Shown here: positions 33,904 to 42,923 of the stretch, piece by piece
Layout of the letters: each line of letters opens with the position of its first letter
How positions within the stretch are numbered: the stretch's first letter is position 1
DNA from: Clostridia bacterium
GTDB lineage: Bacteria; Bacillota; Clostridia; Oscillospirales; Acutalibacteraceae
Assembly (NCBI GenBank): GCA_017465825.1
Contig: JAFTVI010000006.1
Location: forward strand, 1-64,000
DNA length: 64,000 nucleotides
Direction: 5' to 3'
Notes under the pieces: model-generated
Told to the model about the DNA's origin: nothing
What the model saw: the letters and a program-made list of their open reading frames with translations, nothing else
The model's database searches: none
Position numbers and translations under genes: made by a program

Positions 33904-34866
33904 TTATTTATCCAGAACTTCAAATATTTCGTTCCACACGGATTCATCCTGTTCGGTAATGGCGTTCCAGTCAAATGATGCAACAAAAGATTTTTTCTGC
34001 TCGTCAGTTTCGAGCAGTTTTTTTCTTGTTTTTTTCTGCACATCAGCATAATATTTTCCGAAATATTCTACCGCATCGTAAGTATAATTAGGATTGTGAC
34101 CTTTGTTATATTCAAGAATAAATTTTATATTCTCTTTGCCCTCAAGAGCGGATTTGAGCATATCATACTGGGACTTTTTAACCGTTTTATCGTTATCGGA
34201 ATAGACAAGCAGAACTTTTGCATCCGTTTTTGAAAGAGATTCAACCGCATTATACTTTACAAATTCGGGATTTGATTTTCTTTCAAGAGCCATAACGGCT
34301 TTTCTGTAACCTTTGAGCACACCGCTGAAAAACGTGTTGACTATCTCCTCAACCGACACAAATCCGGAAAGCACAACGATATGCGAAATATCGGGATGAA
34401 GTGCCGCAATGTTAAGGCAGGAAAAACCACCCCAGCTGTGCCCCATTACGGAGAAATCAAGGTCTCTGAATTGTTCGTCAGATTTAAGCGCATTGATACA
34501 ATCGTTAAGGTCACAAAGTGACTGCGCCATTCCGTTGGGTGATTCACCGCCTGACTCCATACATCCTGTATGGTCATAGGCGAATACTCTGTAGCCGTGG
34601 CGGCAGAGCATTTCAATCTCTTTCATATAGGAACGGTGACCGCCGCCGAAGCCGTGATCAAAAATCACAAGTCTGTGGGGATTATAATTATCGTAAAAGT
34701 AAATATTGCCGCAGAGCTTATGACCAAGTGATGAATTGAATTCATAATCATCCCTGTGAAGTCCGTCAAAATCCGCCGCCGAGAAGTAATGAGCAGTGCC
34801 TTTGTCATCGCATCTTGTGTAGGCAATTGAACGGTAAAAGTCAAGAATCTGTTTTTCAAAAATCAT
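33904..34866 (-). CDS. Alpha/beta hydrolase (acyl-protein/peptidase type)
   Basis: This protein of about 320 residues has the oxyanion region DHGFGGGHRSYMKE, a complete nucleophile elbow GHSWGG with Ser near residue 148, acid VYSDNDKTV and His NKGHNPNYT. It resembles S9/S33-type serine hydrolases or esterases. The start is ATG 34866, preceded by AGGTGAT. It is the last gene of a three-gene operon with a beta-helix protein and an esterase, suggesting removal of acyl or peptide groups from a glycan. Substrate unknown. Confidence 0.85.
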   Translation of the reverse strand: MIFEKQILDFYRSIAYTRCDDKGTAHYFSAADFDGLHRDDYEFNSSLGHKLCGNIYFYDNYNPHRLVIFDHGFGGGHRSYMKEIEMLCRHGYRVFAYDHTGCMESGGESPNGMAQSLCDLNDCINALKSDEQFRDLDFSVMGHSWGGFSCLNIAALHPDISHIVVLSGFVSVEEIVNTFFSGVLKGYRKAVMALERKSNPEFVKYNAVESLSKTDAKVLLVYSDNDKTVKKSQYDMLKSALEGKENIKFILEYNKGHNPNYTYDAVEYFGKYYADVQKKTRKKLLETDEQKKSFVASFDWNAITEQDESVWNEIFEVLDK

Positions 34867-34883
34867 AAGATTATCACCTGATT

Positions 34884-36506
34884 TTATTTGTTGTTTTTGT
34901 CGGTAACATTTCCTACACATCTTGTGTGGATTGCATACGGTGCATCAAATACATTATCGGTAATTTCGGCGTCTTTTAAATATTCCAGCCATATTGAATG
35001 AGTCCCGTCATAGGAGTTTTCAAAGGTGTTGCCTGTGAGAGTCAGTTTTCCGTGAACATACGCCTTTGATTTTTCATTCATAACCTTAGGCGTATACCGT
35101 ATAACCGATGACGTTTCCCAGGTTGCGCCGTAATCACAGCCGATAACACGGTTGTTACGGAATACGATTTCATTGGTATAACCCGATTCAAACCAGAAGT
35201 TGCAGTCATCCTCAATGAGCAGCGCTGGCCCCCAGAGATTGCGGAATGTGTTATTTTCGATTATGACCTCTCCCCTTGTGGTGCAAAGGATTCCTCTGCC
35301 TGCGGTAGGTCCGAAATCACAGTTTTTCACATACAGATTCGGTGTCCAGCTTGCATTTTCAACGACATCCTTATCAATTATAATATCGGGCAGAGGTCTG
35401 TCGAGCCAAAGCCTTATATCCGTATCATTGAGTTTTTTGAAATCGGTAACTTTTGTACTGCTGTAGGGAATAAGCGTATCCCACCTGATAAATTCAAGCT
35501 CATCACCTTTTTCAAAAGCCTGAAATCCCCAGCTTTCGTTATGCATAAAGCGGACAACAATGCTGTTTTCGGCATCATCCTTTTCAACAATTCGCAGATG
35601 CGTGCCGTGAACATTCACATAGTCATCCTGTGCGCCGCGAGCATTACAGCTTTCAATTGTAAGATTGCCTTTACAACCCGAAAACTGAAAGAAATCTGCC
35701 GTACTTGCAATGGTTCTGCCCTCAGCGGGGGTAAAATCACAGTTTTTGTAGGTAACGTTTTCACAGAACTGCGAAACCATACCCAAGCCATGCATAAATT
35801 TAATTCGCAGATTTTCAAAATGCAGATTTTTGCATCGCTGAAACAGACTGCCCGTCTGGTCACGGACTATATTGCGCGTCTGGAATGTACAACCCTCTTT
35901 AAAATCAACTGATTTATTTTTGAGATACACACGTAAAGTAGTTTCATCAAGCTGTTCAATTTTTTCAAACGGCAGATCTTCACGGCGGAAATCACTGCAG
36001 GTTTCAGTTTTGGGGTCAAAAACCTTTATAAGTCGGCGGTTGCCTATATAGCTGTCCTCCCAATAGGGATTGCCGTCAGAACCTGTTTCACCCTGCCATA
36101 TCAGATCGTTGCCTTCAACGCGGAAAAGACATTCGGGATTGATTTTTATAACATATGCACCGTTATCGTTTGAAATAACGGTAAATTCAGCCATTGTGGG
36201 GCAGGCATAATCAACAGTAAGATTTTTCACCGTAATATTACTGCACCTGTCAAAGAGAATTGGCGTCATTTTGCCGTGAACGAGCACGGTTGCACCGTTG
36301 CCGTTAATGGTGATGTTACTTTTATCTTTAAGATAAATGGCTGTTCTGCGCAAGCCGTCGGGATTTTCGTGTTTCTTTGCCGTATTCGAGCAGAAATAGC
36401 CTGTCAGCTCAAAGGAATCGTCCTGTCTGACGTGATATGTTTTATTTTCGAGGGTGATATTGTCACCGTCATTAACTTTCAGAAATAATTTACTCAGTTC
36501 GTTCAT
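34884..36506 (-). CDS. Right-handed beta-helix protein, GH110-like
   Basis: This protein of about 540 residues is built of parallel beta-helix repeats (NITINGNGATVLVHGKMTPI, NITVKNLTVDYACPTMAEF, NLHFENLRIKFMHGLGMVSQ, GEVIIENNTFRNLWGPALLI). The motif CNARGAQDDYVNVHGTHLRI, with two Asp, resembles the active-site region of GH110 alpha-1,3-galactosidases. The fit is moderate. There is no signal peptide. ATG 36506 follows the esterase stop by five bases without a clear ribosome site, so translation is probably coupled. The reaction is inferred, not shown. Confidence 0.72.
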   Translation of the reverse strand: MNELSKLFLKVNDGDNITLENKTYHVRQDDSFELTGYFCSNTAKKHENPDGLRRTAIYLKDKSNITINGNGATVLVHGKMTPILFDRCSNITVKNLTVDYACPTMAEFTVISNDNGAYVIKINPECLFRVEGNDLIWQGETGSDGNPYWEDSYIGNRRLIKVFDPKTETCSDFRREDLPFEKIEQLDETTLRVYLKNKSVDFKEGCTFQTRNIVRDQTGSLFQRCKNLHFENLRIKFMHGLGMVSQFCENVTYKNCDFTPAEGRTIASTADFFQFSGCKGNLTIESCNARGAQDDYVNVHGTHLRIVEKDDAENSIVVRFMHNESWGFQAFEKGDELEFIRWDTLIPYSSTKVTDFKKLNDTDIRLWLDRPLPDIIIDKDVVENASWTPNLYVKNCDFGPTAGRGILCTTRGEVIIENNTFRNLWGPALLIEDDCNFWFESGYTNEIVFRNNRVIGCDYGATWETSSVIRYTPKVMNEKSKAYVHGKLTLTGNTFENSYDGTHSIWLEYLKDAEITDNVFDAPYAIHTRCVGNVTDKNNK

Positions 36507-36510
36507 AATT

Positions 36511-37344
36511 TTACAGTTCAAAAGTCAGTTTAAGCCAGCGCTTCAGGCTGTCAAGCCATACGCTGTTATAGTCGATTACAGGTGTTACATCATCAACGGT
36601 ATGTTTATCACAGGTTGACAAGCCGTGACCGCCGTAAGGATAAATATGTAGTTCAACAGGCACATTATGTTCAACAAGTGCATTCGCATACAAAAGGCTG
36701 TTTACAACAGGTACTGCGCCGTCCTCTGCGGTATGCCATAAAAATGCCGGGGGCGTGTTGCCGTCAACCTGTTTATTACAGGAGAAATAGTCCTCTTCTT
36801 TGTTTTCGGGTGCGTGACCTAAGAGATTGAGAAAGCTGCCCTGATGGGTACAGCTGAAATCCGAAGTAATAACGGGATAGCAAAGCACGGATGCATTGAC
36901 CGCCTTGCTGTCGGGGAAAATCTCTCTTACTTCCTTGCAATCAAACATTGTTGAGTAATGTGCCGCAAGGTGTCCGCCTGCGGAAAAACCCATAATTGCA
37001 ATTTTTGACGTATCACAATTCCATTCATCGGCGTATTTGTAAATAAGCTCCATTACAGCGGCAACCTCACGTAGCTGTGTGGGAAAACGGTGTGGCGCAC
37101 AGGAATATTTAAGCACAAAGCAGTTAAAGCCTTCGGGCAGAAAATGCAGAGCAACAGGCTCCCATTCACGCTCGGAGCATCCGCCGTATCCGCCGCCGGG
37201 ACAAATCAGCATACAGGGTCTTTTCTGATTCTGTCGGTTCATTTCAACCATATTATAAGGCAGATATATATCAAGGGTCGGGTTCGCAGCGTTTTTGCCT
37301 AAAAATTCAAAATAGTTTTTTAATTCAAGTCTTTCGTGCCGCAT
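36511..37344 (-). CDS. Alpha/beta-hydrolase esterase (carbohydrate-esterase-like)
   Basis: This protein of about 277 residues has the oxyanion motif CPGGGYGGCSEREWEP, nucleophile GFSAGGH with Ser near 120, acid in WHTAEDGAVP and His in YPYGGHGLS. This is the pattern of acetyl-xylan-esterase-like and BD-FAE-like enzymes. The start is ATG 37344, with GAGGTG six bases upstream. It heads the leftward operon. Deacylation of a plant or mucin glycan before cleavage by the beta-helix enzyme is a plausible role. Confidence 0.87.
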   Translation of the reverse strand: MRHERLELKNYFEFLGKNAANPTLDIYLPYNMVEMNRQNQKRPCMLICPGGGYGGCSEREWEPVALHFLPEGFNCFVLKYSCAPHRFPTQLREVAAVMELIYKYADEWNCDTSKIAIMGFSAGGHLAAHYSTMFDCKEVREIFPDSKAVNASVLCYPVITSDFSCTHQGSFLNLLGHAPENKEEDYFSCNKQVDGNTPPAFLWHTAEDGAVPVVNSLLYANALVEHNVPVELHIYPYGGHGLSTCDKHTVDDVTPVIDYNSVWLDSLKRWLKLTFEL

Positions 37345-37376
37345 AAAGCACACCTCTTTCTCAAAAGAATAATAAT

Positions 37377-37405
37377 ATTATAGCTTAATGCAGATACAAA
37401 ATCAA
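37377..37405 (-). promoter_or_regulatory. Promoter of the esterase/beta-helix operon
   Basis: On the minus strand TTGATT (37400-37405), 17 bases and TATAAT (37377-37382). Confidence 0.72.
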
Positions 37406-37413
37406 GCAAATCA

Positions 37414-37442
37414 TTGACAGCATTTGCCGATAATGATAAAAT
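37414..37442 (+). promoter_or_regulatory. Promoter of the PHP-domain gene
   Basis: TTGACA (37414-37419), 17 bases and TAAAAT (37437-37442) lie back to back with the leftward promoter, nine bases between their -35 boxes. Confidence 0.8.
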
Positions 37443-37468
37443 ATCATCATAGACAAGGAGGTACACTA

Positions 37469-38815
37469 ATGATTAAACTTGAGCTTACAAATTATGATAT
37501 TTTTCCGAAGGTTTTTCCTTGCGATGAGGAGATTAAAGTTACAATAAAACCGCTGGGCGCGCACGTTGAATTCAGCGGTGAATATGCTATAAACGTCCGT
37601 GCACTGAATGAGGGCAATGCCGCAAGATACCCGGAAAGGAACAATCTTGCAGAATATATTGTCACACCCGATGCTGACGGATGTTTAAGATTCAGCCATA
37701 CATACAAGGATGAACAGGAGCATTATGTGGACATTCTCAAAGACGGCAAAAAGCTTGTCAGATTGTCTGTTTATTCACTTCTGCCCGACCTCGTGGGCAG
37801 ATATCCTTTCAGAGGTGATCTTCATATGCACACCTGCCGTTCCGACGGCAGACAGGCACCTGCAATAGTTGCCGCAGAATACAGAAAAAACGGCTACGAC
37901 TTCCTTGCAATAACCGACCACGACGTATATTATGCATCGCTTGAAGCTATAAACGCGTTCAAGGATGTGCCCATTGAATACAACCTTGTGACAGGTGAAG
38001 AGGTGCATCTTGAAGGCAACGATATTCACATTGTAAACTTCGGCGGCAAATACAGCGTAAATGCACTTATGCCGGGTGATCATCACATTGATGTGGGCCC
38101 CGACAAACGTTACCGTTCACTTGACGGCGAATGTCCTGAAATTATAAGCGTTGAAGAATACAAAAGACAGGTAAACGAGCTTGCCGAAGCTCTTGACATT
38201 CCCGACGGAATTGAAAAATTCACATATGCCGCCTGTGTATGGATCTTCAATCATATCAAAAAAGCGGACGGTCTGGGTATTTTCTGCCATCCATATTGGC
38301 TGCAGAATGTATTTCACGTGCCGGAAACTCTTGTTGAGCACATTATGGAAACTCAGCCCTTTGACGCCTTTGAAGTGCTAGGCGGTGAGGATTATTTTGA
38401 GCAGAACGGCTATCAGTCCGTCAGATATTATGAGGACAGAATCAAGGGCAGACACTACCCTATTGTGGGCAGTACGGACAGTCATTCCTGCGTGCACAAT
38501 GATTGCGGTTTTGTGGCATCGACTATTGTTTTTGCGCCCGAAAACACACGCGAGGGACTTATATCTTCAATCAAGGACTTCTACTCCGTTGCAGTCGATT
38601 CAATCAGCAAGGAATTGCGCCTTGTAGGTGAGCTGAGATTCGTTCGCTACGGCTGTTTCCTGCTTCGCGAGTTCTTCCCCCTGCACGACGAGCTGACCTT
38701 TGAGGAAGGCAGACTGATGAAGGACTATGTGTGCGGAGATAAGGATGCTGAAAGGCTTTTAAGAGCAATCAACGGCAGAATGAAAAAGCAGAGAGAGAAA
38801 TATTTTGCATTTTAA
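37469..38815 (+). CDS. PHP-domain metal-dependent phosphoesterase-like protein
   Basis: This protein of about 448 residues has an N-terminal beta domain (1-110) followed by a PHP domain. Metal-ligand motifs are GDLHMHTCRSDGR near 117, AITDHDVYYA near 150, Glu in TGEEVHLEG, His in FCHPYW near 275 and STDSHSC near 335. PHP enzymes hydrolyse phosphate esters, and substrates vary. AAGGAGG precedes ATG 37469. It is divergent from the glycan operon and may be co-regulated. The C-terminal 80 residues are helical and unassigned. Confidence 0.87.
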   Translation: MIKLELTNYDIFPKVFPCDEEIKVTIKPLGAHVEFSGEYAINVRALNEGNAARYPERNNLAEYIVTPDADGCLRFSHTYKDEQEHYVDILKDGKKLVRLSVYSLLPDLVGRYPFRGDLHMHTCRSDGRQAPAIVAAEYRKNGYDFLAITDHDVYYASLEAINAFKDVPIEYNLVTGEEVHLEGNDIHIVNFGGKYSVNALMPGDHHIDVGPDKRYRSLDGECPEIISVEEYKRQVNELAEALDIPDGIEKFTYAACVWIFNHIKKADGLGIFCHPYWLQNVFHVPETLVEHIMETQPFDAFEVLGGEDYFEQNGYQSVRYYEDRIKGRHYPIVGSTDSHSCVHNDCGFVASTIVFAPENTREGLISSIKDFYSVAVDSISKELRLVGELRFVRYGCFLLREFFPLHDELTFEEGRLMKDYVCGDKDAERLLRAINGRMKKQREKYFAF

Positions 38816-38824
38816 TAAAGAGCA

Positions 38825-38855
38825 AACACAGGGATTGAGTTTCCCTGTGTTTTTT
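38825..38855 (+). terminator. Terminator after the PHP gene
   Basis: ACACAGGGA and TCCCTGTGT form a stem around TTGAGTT, followed by TTTTTT. Confidence 0.9.
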
Positions 38856-38856
38856 A

Positions 38857-39594
38857 CTATAACTCTTTTTCTATAAGCTCTGTTATGCCTTTTATTTCGT
38901 AATCGGCAATGTCCTTTATTGACTGCACACCGTTCTCCATTGCATAAGAACGAAACTCTGCAATCATATGTGTATCATTGATATTATCGCCGACAGTTAT
39001 CATATCGTCATAAGACGCTCCCACGAATTCAAGCAGCTTATACAAACCTTGTGCTTTATTCATATCTGCAGCAACGATATCAATGCATCTGCCGTTCTGC
39101 AAGGGATTGAGATATTTACCGAATTTTTCTTTTATCGCCGCCGTTACTCTTGCCGATTCGTCATCATCCGGTAAAATTGTGCTTATCTGGTTAAAATAAG
39201 GTATTTCGGGAATTGTTTCAAGCGTAAATTCATCACTGAGCCGTTCATTGTCATCCTCATCAATAACGCAATCAAATGCAGTCTGTACATTTGCCCACGT
39301 ACAGCCAAGTTCCTCAATATATTTCAAAAGAGGTTTTGCCAATGCTCCGTCGCATCGTGATTCATACAAAACTGTTCCGTCAGAATTTATTATAACTGCA
39401 CCGTTGCAGCCGATGAGGAAATCACATTCAAAATTCTGCTCTTTTTGAATTCTTATAACGTCTTTTGCGCCTCTGCCGCTGACAAGTCCGAACAAATTAC
39501 CCGATTTTCTCCACCTTTTAATTGCTTCACGCTTTTTATCACCTATACCGCCGTGATTGAGCGTACCGTCATAATCACTTGCAATTATTTTCAT
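38857..39594 (-). CDS. HAD-IIB (Cof-type) sugar phosphatase
   Basis: This 245-residue enzyme has motif I DYDGTLNHGG at residue 7, motif II SGRG, cap-domain sequence up to about 185 and motif IV VGDNINDTHMI near 210. Cof-type HADs dephosphorylate sugar phosphates. It overlaps the kinase gene by 20 bases and is last in the epimerase-kinase-phosphatase operon. Together with those genes it may balance sugar-phosphate levels. AAAGGAA precedes the ATG. Confidence 0.9.
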   Translation of the reverse strand: MKIIASDYDGTLNHGGIGDKKREAIKRWRKSGNLFGLVSGRGAKDVIRIQKEQNFECDFLIGCNGAVIINSDGTVLYESRCDGALAKPLLKYIEELGCTWANVQTAFDCVIDEDDNERLSDEFTLETIPEIPYFNQISTILPDDDESARVTAAIKEKFGKYLNPLQNGRCIDIVAADMNKAQGLYKLLEFVGASYDDMITVGDNINDTHMIAEFRSYAMENGVQSIKDIADYEIKGITELIEKEL

Positions 39595-40570
39595 AACTAT
39601 TTCCTTTCAGTATTTTCATTACGTCCTCAGGTTCGGGAATACCCGATATACCGCCCTGTTTTGCTACGGACAGACCTGCGTTCACACTTGCAAACCGCGC
39701 AATATCATCAAGCTCAGCATTGCTGAGTGCTTCGGGAGCTTTACCGTACTGCAATAATTTATAAACAACACTGCCTGCAAACACATCGCCTGCACCTGTG
39801 GTATCAACAACTGTTACTGCATTAAAACTCTGTGAATATCCGCTTGCAAGAGCATTGCGGTAATAACAGCCGTTTTCGCCGCAGGTTACAAACACAAGCT
39901 TTGTATTGTAATTCGACATTATGTATTCTGCACCTGCCGAGGGCTCAAGACCGAACAGAAATTCCACCTCATCGTCGCTGATTTTAACAACGTCAGCAAG
40001 TGAAAGTCCCCACAGTATCTGCTTTTTTGCTTCGTCAAGGTCATTCCACAGCGGTTTTCTGAGATTGGGGTCATAGGATATGATTTTACCCTGTTTTTTT
40101 GCATATTCAACCGCTTTATACGTTGCGGAACGTGCAGGCTCGTCAGTTAATGACAAAGAACCGAAATGAAAAACCTTTGCATCATCAATTATTGATGTAT
40201 CAATTTCATCAAAGCTGATACAGGTGTCTGCGCCCGGTTTCCTTGCAAAAGAAAAGTCGCGGTCACCTTTGCTGTCAAGCGTGACGAAGGCAAGGGTTGT
40301 AAATACCGATTTATCGTGAATAAGTCCGCTTGTATCAATGCCGTGTTTAATGAGAGTATCGGCAAGCACAGAACCGAATTTATCATCACCGACCTTGCCC
40401 AGCATAGCGGTTTTGACACCGAGCTTTGAAAGTGTGGCGAGGAAATTTGCCGGTGCACCGCCCGGATGCGCCGCCAGAGTGGGGTAACCGTCTGCATCCG
40501 CATCAACCATAGTGAAATCTATAAGTAATTCGCCGAGAGCCGCAACTTCAATTTTATTTTTACCGTTCAT
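39575..40570 (-). CDS. PfkB-family fructokinase-like sugar kinase
   Basis: This kinase of about 331 residues opens EVAALGELLIDFTMVDADAD and contains HPGGAPANFLATLSKLG near 35. The catalytic GAGDVFAGSVVYKL is near 258, where Asp is the base. The layout fits bacterial fructokinases. ATG 40570 is seven bases from GAGG. The adjacent ATG at 40573 is also possible. It lies 12 bases after the allulose-type epimerase, so the likely path is allulose to fructose to fructose 6-phosphate. Confidence 0.9.
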   Translation of the reverse strand: MNGKNKIEVAALGELLIDFTMVDADADGYPTLAAHPGGAPANFLATLSKLGVKTAMLGKVGDDKFGSVLADTLIKHGIDTSGLIHDKSVFTTLAFVTLDSKGDRDFSFARKPGADTCISFDEIDTSIIDDAKVFHFGSLSLTDEPARSATYKAVEYAKKQGKIISYDPNLRKPLWNDLDEAKKQILWGLSLADVVKISDDEVEFLFGLEPSAGAEYIMSNYNTKLVFVTCGENGCYYRNALASGYSQSFNAVTVVDTTGAGDVFAGSVVYKLLQYGKAPEALSNAELDDIARFASVNAGLSVAKQGGISGIPEPEDVMKILKGNSYENNCK

Positions 40571-40585
40571 CATAATGCCTCTTTT

Positions 40586-41455
40586 TCACATTTTGCCGTC
40601 AAACATATATCTCTGGAATGCAACTGCATCTGCCGCATCTTTATCGAGTGTTTCTGCATCAATATCGGGGATAAGCTCACGCCAGATTTTAATATCACTG
40701 CCGACCTGACCGCCCGTATTGACAAAGGGCTCCATAACGACTGTTTTATCATAGCCTATTTCACGCAAGGCTGCACCGATTTCTCTCCACGGAATTCTGC
40801 CCTTGCCGGGTACCATTCTGTTACACTCACCTGTATGGAAATGCCCGAGCAGATTGCCCGCTGTTCTTATAGCATCGGAAATATCTGTTTCTTCAATATT
40901 CATATGGAATGTATCAAGCATTACCCACACATTGGGACAATTTACCTCTTTTACAAAATCAACACATTCCTGTGCGGTATTGATAAGATAACCCTCAAAA
41001 CGGTTAAGACTTTCCATATTGAGCTGTATACCGTAAGGCATAGCAAGCTCTGACAGAATACGCATACCCTCAACGGCATATTTCCAATCCTCCGCCTTAT
41101 TGACAGGCTGACTGTAATCTATGGGCCAATGAGAATACAATGCACCGCCGATTTTCTTACTGTCTATCTGTGCCATACCGTAGAACATTTTTTTATACCA
41201 TTCAACCGCCCCGCCACGTGTATCGGGATTGCCCACATCGTGTGCAGGTGCAGGACCGTAACCTGTCGTAATTTCAATACCGTTTGCATCTGCCGCATTT
41301 TTAAGCTCTTTAAGTTGTGTATCGGTCATTGAGGGCAATGCCGCACCGCCGATTTCCAATATATCAAAGCCGAGCTTTGCAACCTTTACAACATAAGGAA
41401 TATAATCAGCCGCCCATTCCTTTTCCCAATATGCATAATAGATTCCGTGTTTCAT
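40586..41455 (-). CDS. D-psicose (D-allulose) 3-epimerase
   Basis: This 289-residue sugar epimerase interconverts D-allulose and D-fructose. It begins MKHGIYYAYWEKEW and has KLGFDILEI, ALYSHWPIDYS, NRFEGYLINTAQECVDFVK, MLDTFHMNIEE, GHFHTGECNR and VVMEPFV. These words coincide closely with the characterised Clostridium cellulolyticum allulose epimerase as I recall it. The metal ligands Glu, Asp, His and Glu lie in ESLNRF, MLDTFH, HTGECN and MEPF. GGAGG precedes the ATG. Related tagatose 3-epimerases are the alternative. Confidence 0.9.
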   Translation of the reverse strand: MKHGIYYAYWEKEWAADYIPYVVKVAKLGFDILEIGGAALPSMTDTQLKELKNAADANGIEITTGYGPAPAHDVGNPDTRGGAVEWYKKMFYGMAQIDSKKIGGALYSHWPIDYSQPVNKAEDWKYAVEGMRILSELAMPYGIQLNMESLNRFEGYLINTAQECVDFVKEVNCPNVWVMLDTFHMNIEETDISDAIRTAGNLLGHFHTGECNRMVPGKGRIPWREIGAALREIGYDKTVVMEPFVNTGGQVGSDIKIWRELIPDIDAETLDKDAADAVAFQRYMFDGKM

Positions 41456-41488
41456 AATTCTGCCTCCGCGCGAATTTTCTGCAACTTA

Positions 41489-41517
41489 ATTATAAATGAT
41501 ATAACGGGATAATTCAA
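41489..41517 (-). promoter_or_regulatory. Promoter of the epimerase operon
   Basis: On the minus strand TTGAAT (41512-41517), 17 bases and TATAAT (41489-41494). Confidence 0.75.
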
Positions 41518-41544
41518 GATAAACATAAAAACATCCGACAGTTA

Positions 41545-41574
41545 TTGACAATATTGAAAATTGTATGTTATTAT
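41545..41574 (+). promoter_or_regulatory. Promoter of the orphan membrane-protein gene
   Basis: TTGACA (41545-41550), 18 bases and TATTAT (41569-41574) lie about 30 bases before the start at 41607. Confidence 0.65.
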
Positions 41575-41606
41575 AGAAAAAAGACTTTACAAGAGTGGGT
41601 AAAATT

Positions 41607-42203
41607 ATGGCAAAGATTAATGTATATGATAATCAGCCAAAGCGGTTGAAAAAGAAGGATTTATTAATGATGTGTGGCTTTGAATGTATGCTTCTGTTTT
41701 TTTGTGCATCCTTAAATATTTATCAAACCATTCCAGTTATAATAGCATTAACATCAGCTGCATTTATAATAATATTTTATTTTGCAAAAACTACAAAAAA
41801 AGTTCTTACAGAAAACAGTATCAGACTGAATATCGGAATTGTAGGTCTGTTTGGTTCTGTTATGTGTAATCTGTTGATTGCCTTTTTCAAAGAAACTGCA
41901 ACATTAAAAATTATAACAACATTTGTAATACTGACCGTTGTAGATTTGATAATTTCAGCATTATTTGCTTTGCTTATTAATAAGCTTTCAAAGAAGAAGA
42001 AAAACAAAAATATAGATGCAACGCCTTTCGCTTTTTCAGGTGCACTTTTTGGAATTGCTTTAAACAGATATTGTGAATCAAAGGGTATACAGCTACCTAT
42101 TGATATTATAATTTACGTACTGAACTTAATTTTCACATTTATGACTTTTATCCATCTTCTAACTTTGATACAATCAGAAAAAAAATCTGATACTGACAAC
42201 TGA
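41607..42203 (+). CDS. Orphan membrane protein, four to six segments
   Basis: I do not recognise this protein of about 198 residues. After a basic start (KINVYDNQPKRLKKKDLL) hydrophobic segments follow near 20-45, 45-65, 80-105, 110-135 and 165-190. The polar loop has KLSKKKKNKNIDATPFAFSG. ATG 41607 is preferred over GTG 41595, which is part of the likely ribosome-site region. The DNA is clearly more AT-rich than flanking metabolic genes. The two genes after it are also orphans of the same composition. Confidence 0.7.
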   Translation: MAKINVYDNQPKRLKKKDLLMMCGFECMLLFFCASLNIYQTIPVIIALTSAAFIIIFYFAKTTKKVLTENSIRLNIGIVGLFGSVMCNLLIAFFKETATLKIITTFVILTVVDLIISALFALLINKLSKKKKNKNIDATPFAFSGALFGIALNRYCESKGIQLPIDIIIYVLNLIFTFMTFIHLLTLIQSEKKSDTDN

Positions 42204-42313
42204 GCAGAATCAAGGGAAGCGGAGTGCTACCCTATTCTTGCAATATTATTGATTAACTTTTTACAGTTATGATATTATATAATAAAAAATCGTATATGAT
42301 TATGGTGAGGGCA

Positions 42314-42814
42314 ATGAATAAAAATATAAATAATAAATACTTCATAATCATAGTTTTATTGGTTTGTATACTGTTTTTGTTTACAGCCTGTACAAATGAA
42401 ACAGACACGCAACAGTCAGCTACATCCGAAGAGCTTGCAAGTGTGCTTGCAGACACTGACATAAGCAACAGTGATAAAGCAGATAAAATTTGCAATTTAG
42501 CAAATGCTGAATTGGCGCGTGCAAATGATTATAAAGATAAAATCAAAAGTGCATACAAGGAAACAGTTGATAGTTTTTCTGACGGTTACCAAGGCATCGG
42601 TTTTTCAATTGATTCTGCGTATCAGTCAATTGATGATTACTGTGAATATCTTGAAAATGAGTTCTCTGCCAATATTGAATTTTTTGAGAATTTAACGGCA
42701 ATAAAATACCATTCAGGTTCTGCAGGAGCAATTTTTCTTGCAGAAAAAGAATATGAATGTGCAAAAAGTTATGCAGACAAACTGGAAGATCTCTATAATG
42801 ATTTGATAAATTAA
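42314..42814 (+). CDS. Small orphan lipoprotein
   Basis: This protein of about 166 residues has a lipoprotein signal (NNKYFIIIVLLVCILFLFTAC) with Cys in lipobox LFTAC, then an acidic Ser/Thr linker. The mature part is helical (SNSDKADKICNLANAELARA, SYADKLEDLYNDLI), perhaps a coiled bundle. No known family. ATG 42314 follows GGTGAGGG. The upstream frame is AT-rich and not supported. Confidence 0.75.
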   Translation: MNKNINNKYFIIIVLLVCILFLFTACTNETDTQQSATSEELASVLADTDISNSDKADKICNLANAELARANDYKDKIKSAYKETVDSFSDGYQGIGFSIDSAYQSIDDYCEYLENEFSANIEFFENLTAIKYHSGSAGAIFLAEKEYECAKSYADKLEDLYNDLIN

Positions 42815-42923
42815 TGCCCCGATTTGCAGTTAAATTTCATTTCACGTTTATAACTTTTTTATCAACCTTCTATATTAAACAAAATCCTGCAATTTAAAGC
42901 TTTTATAAGGAGTTATAGTTTAT

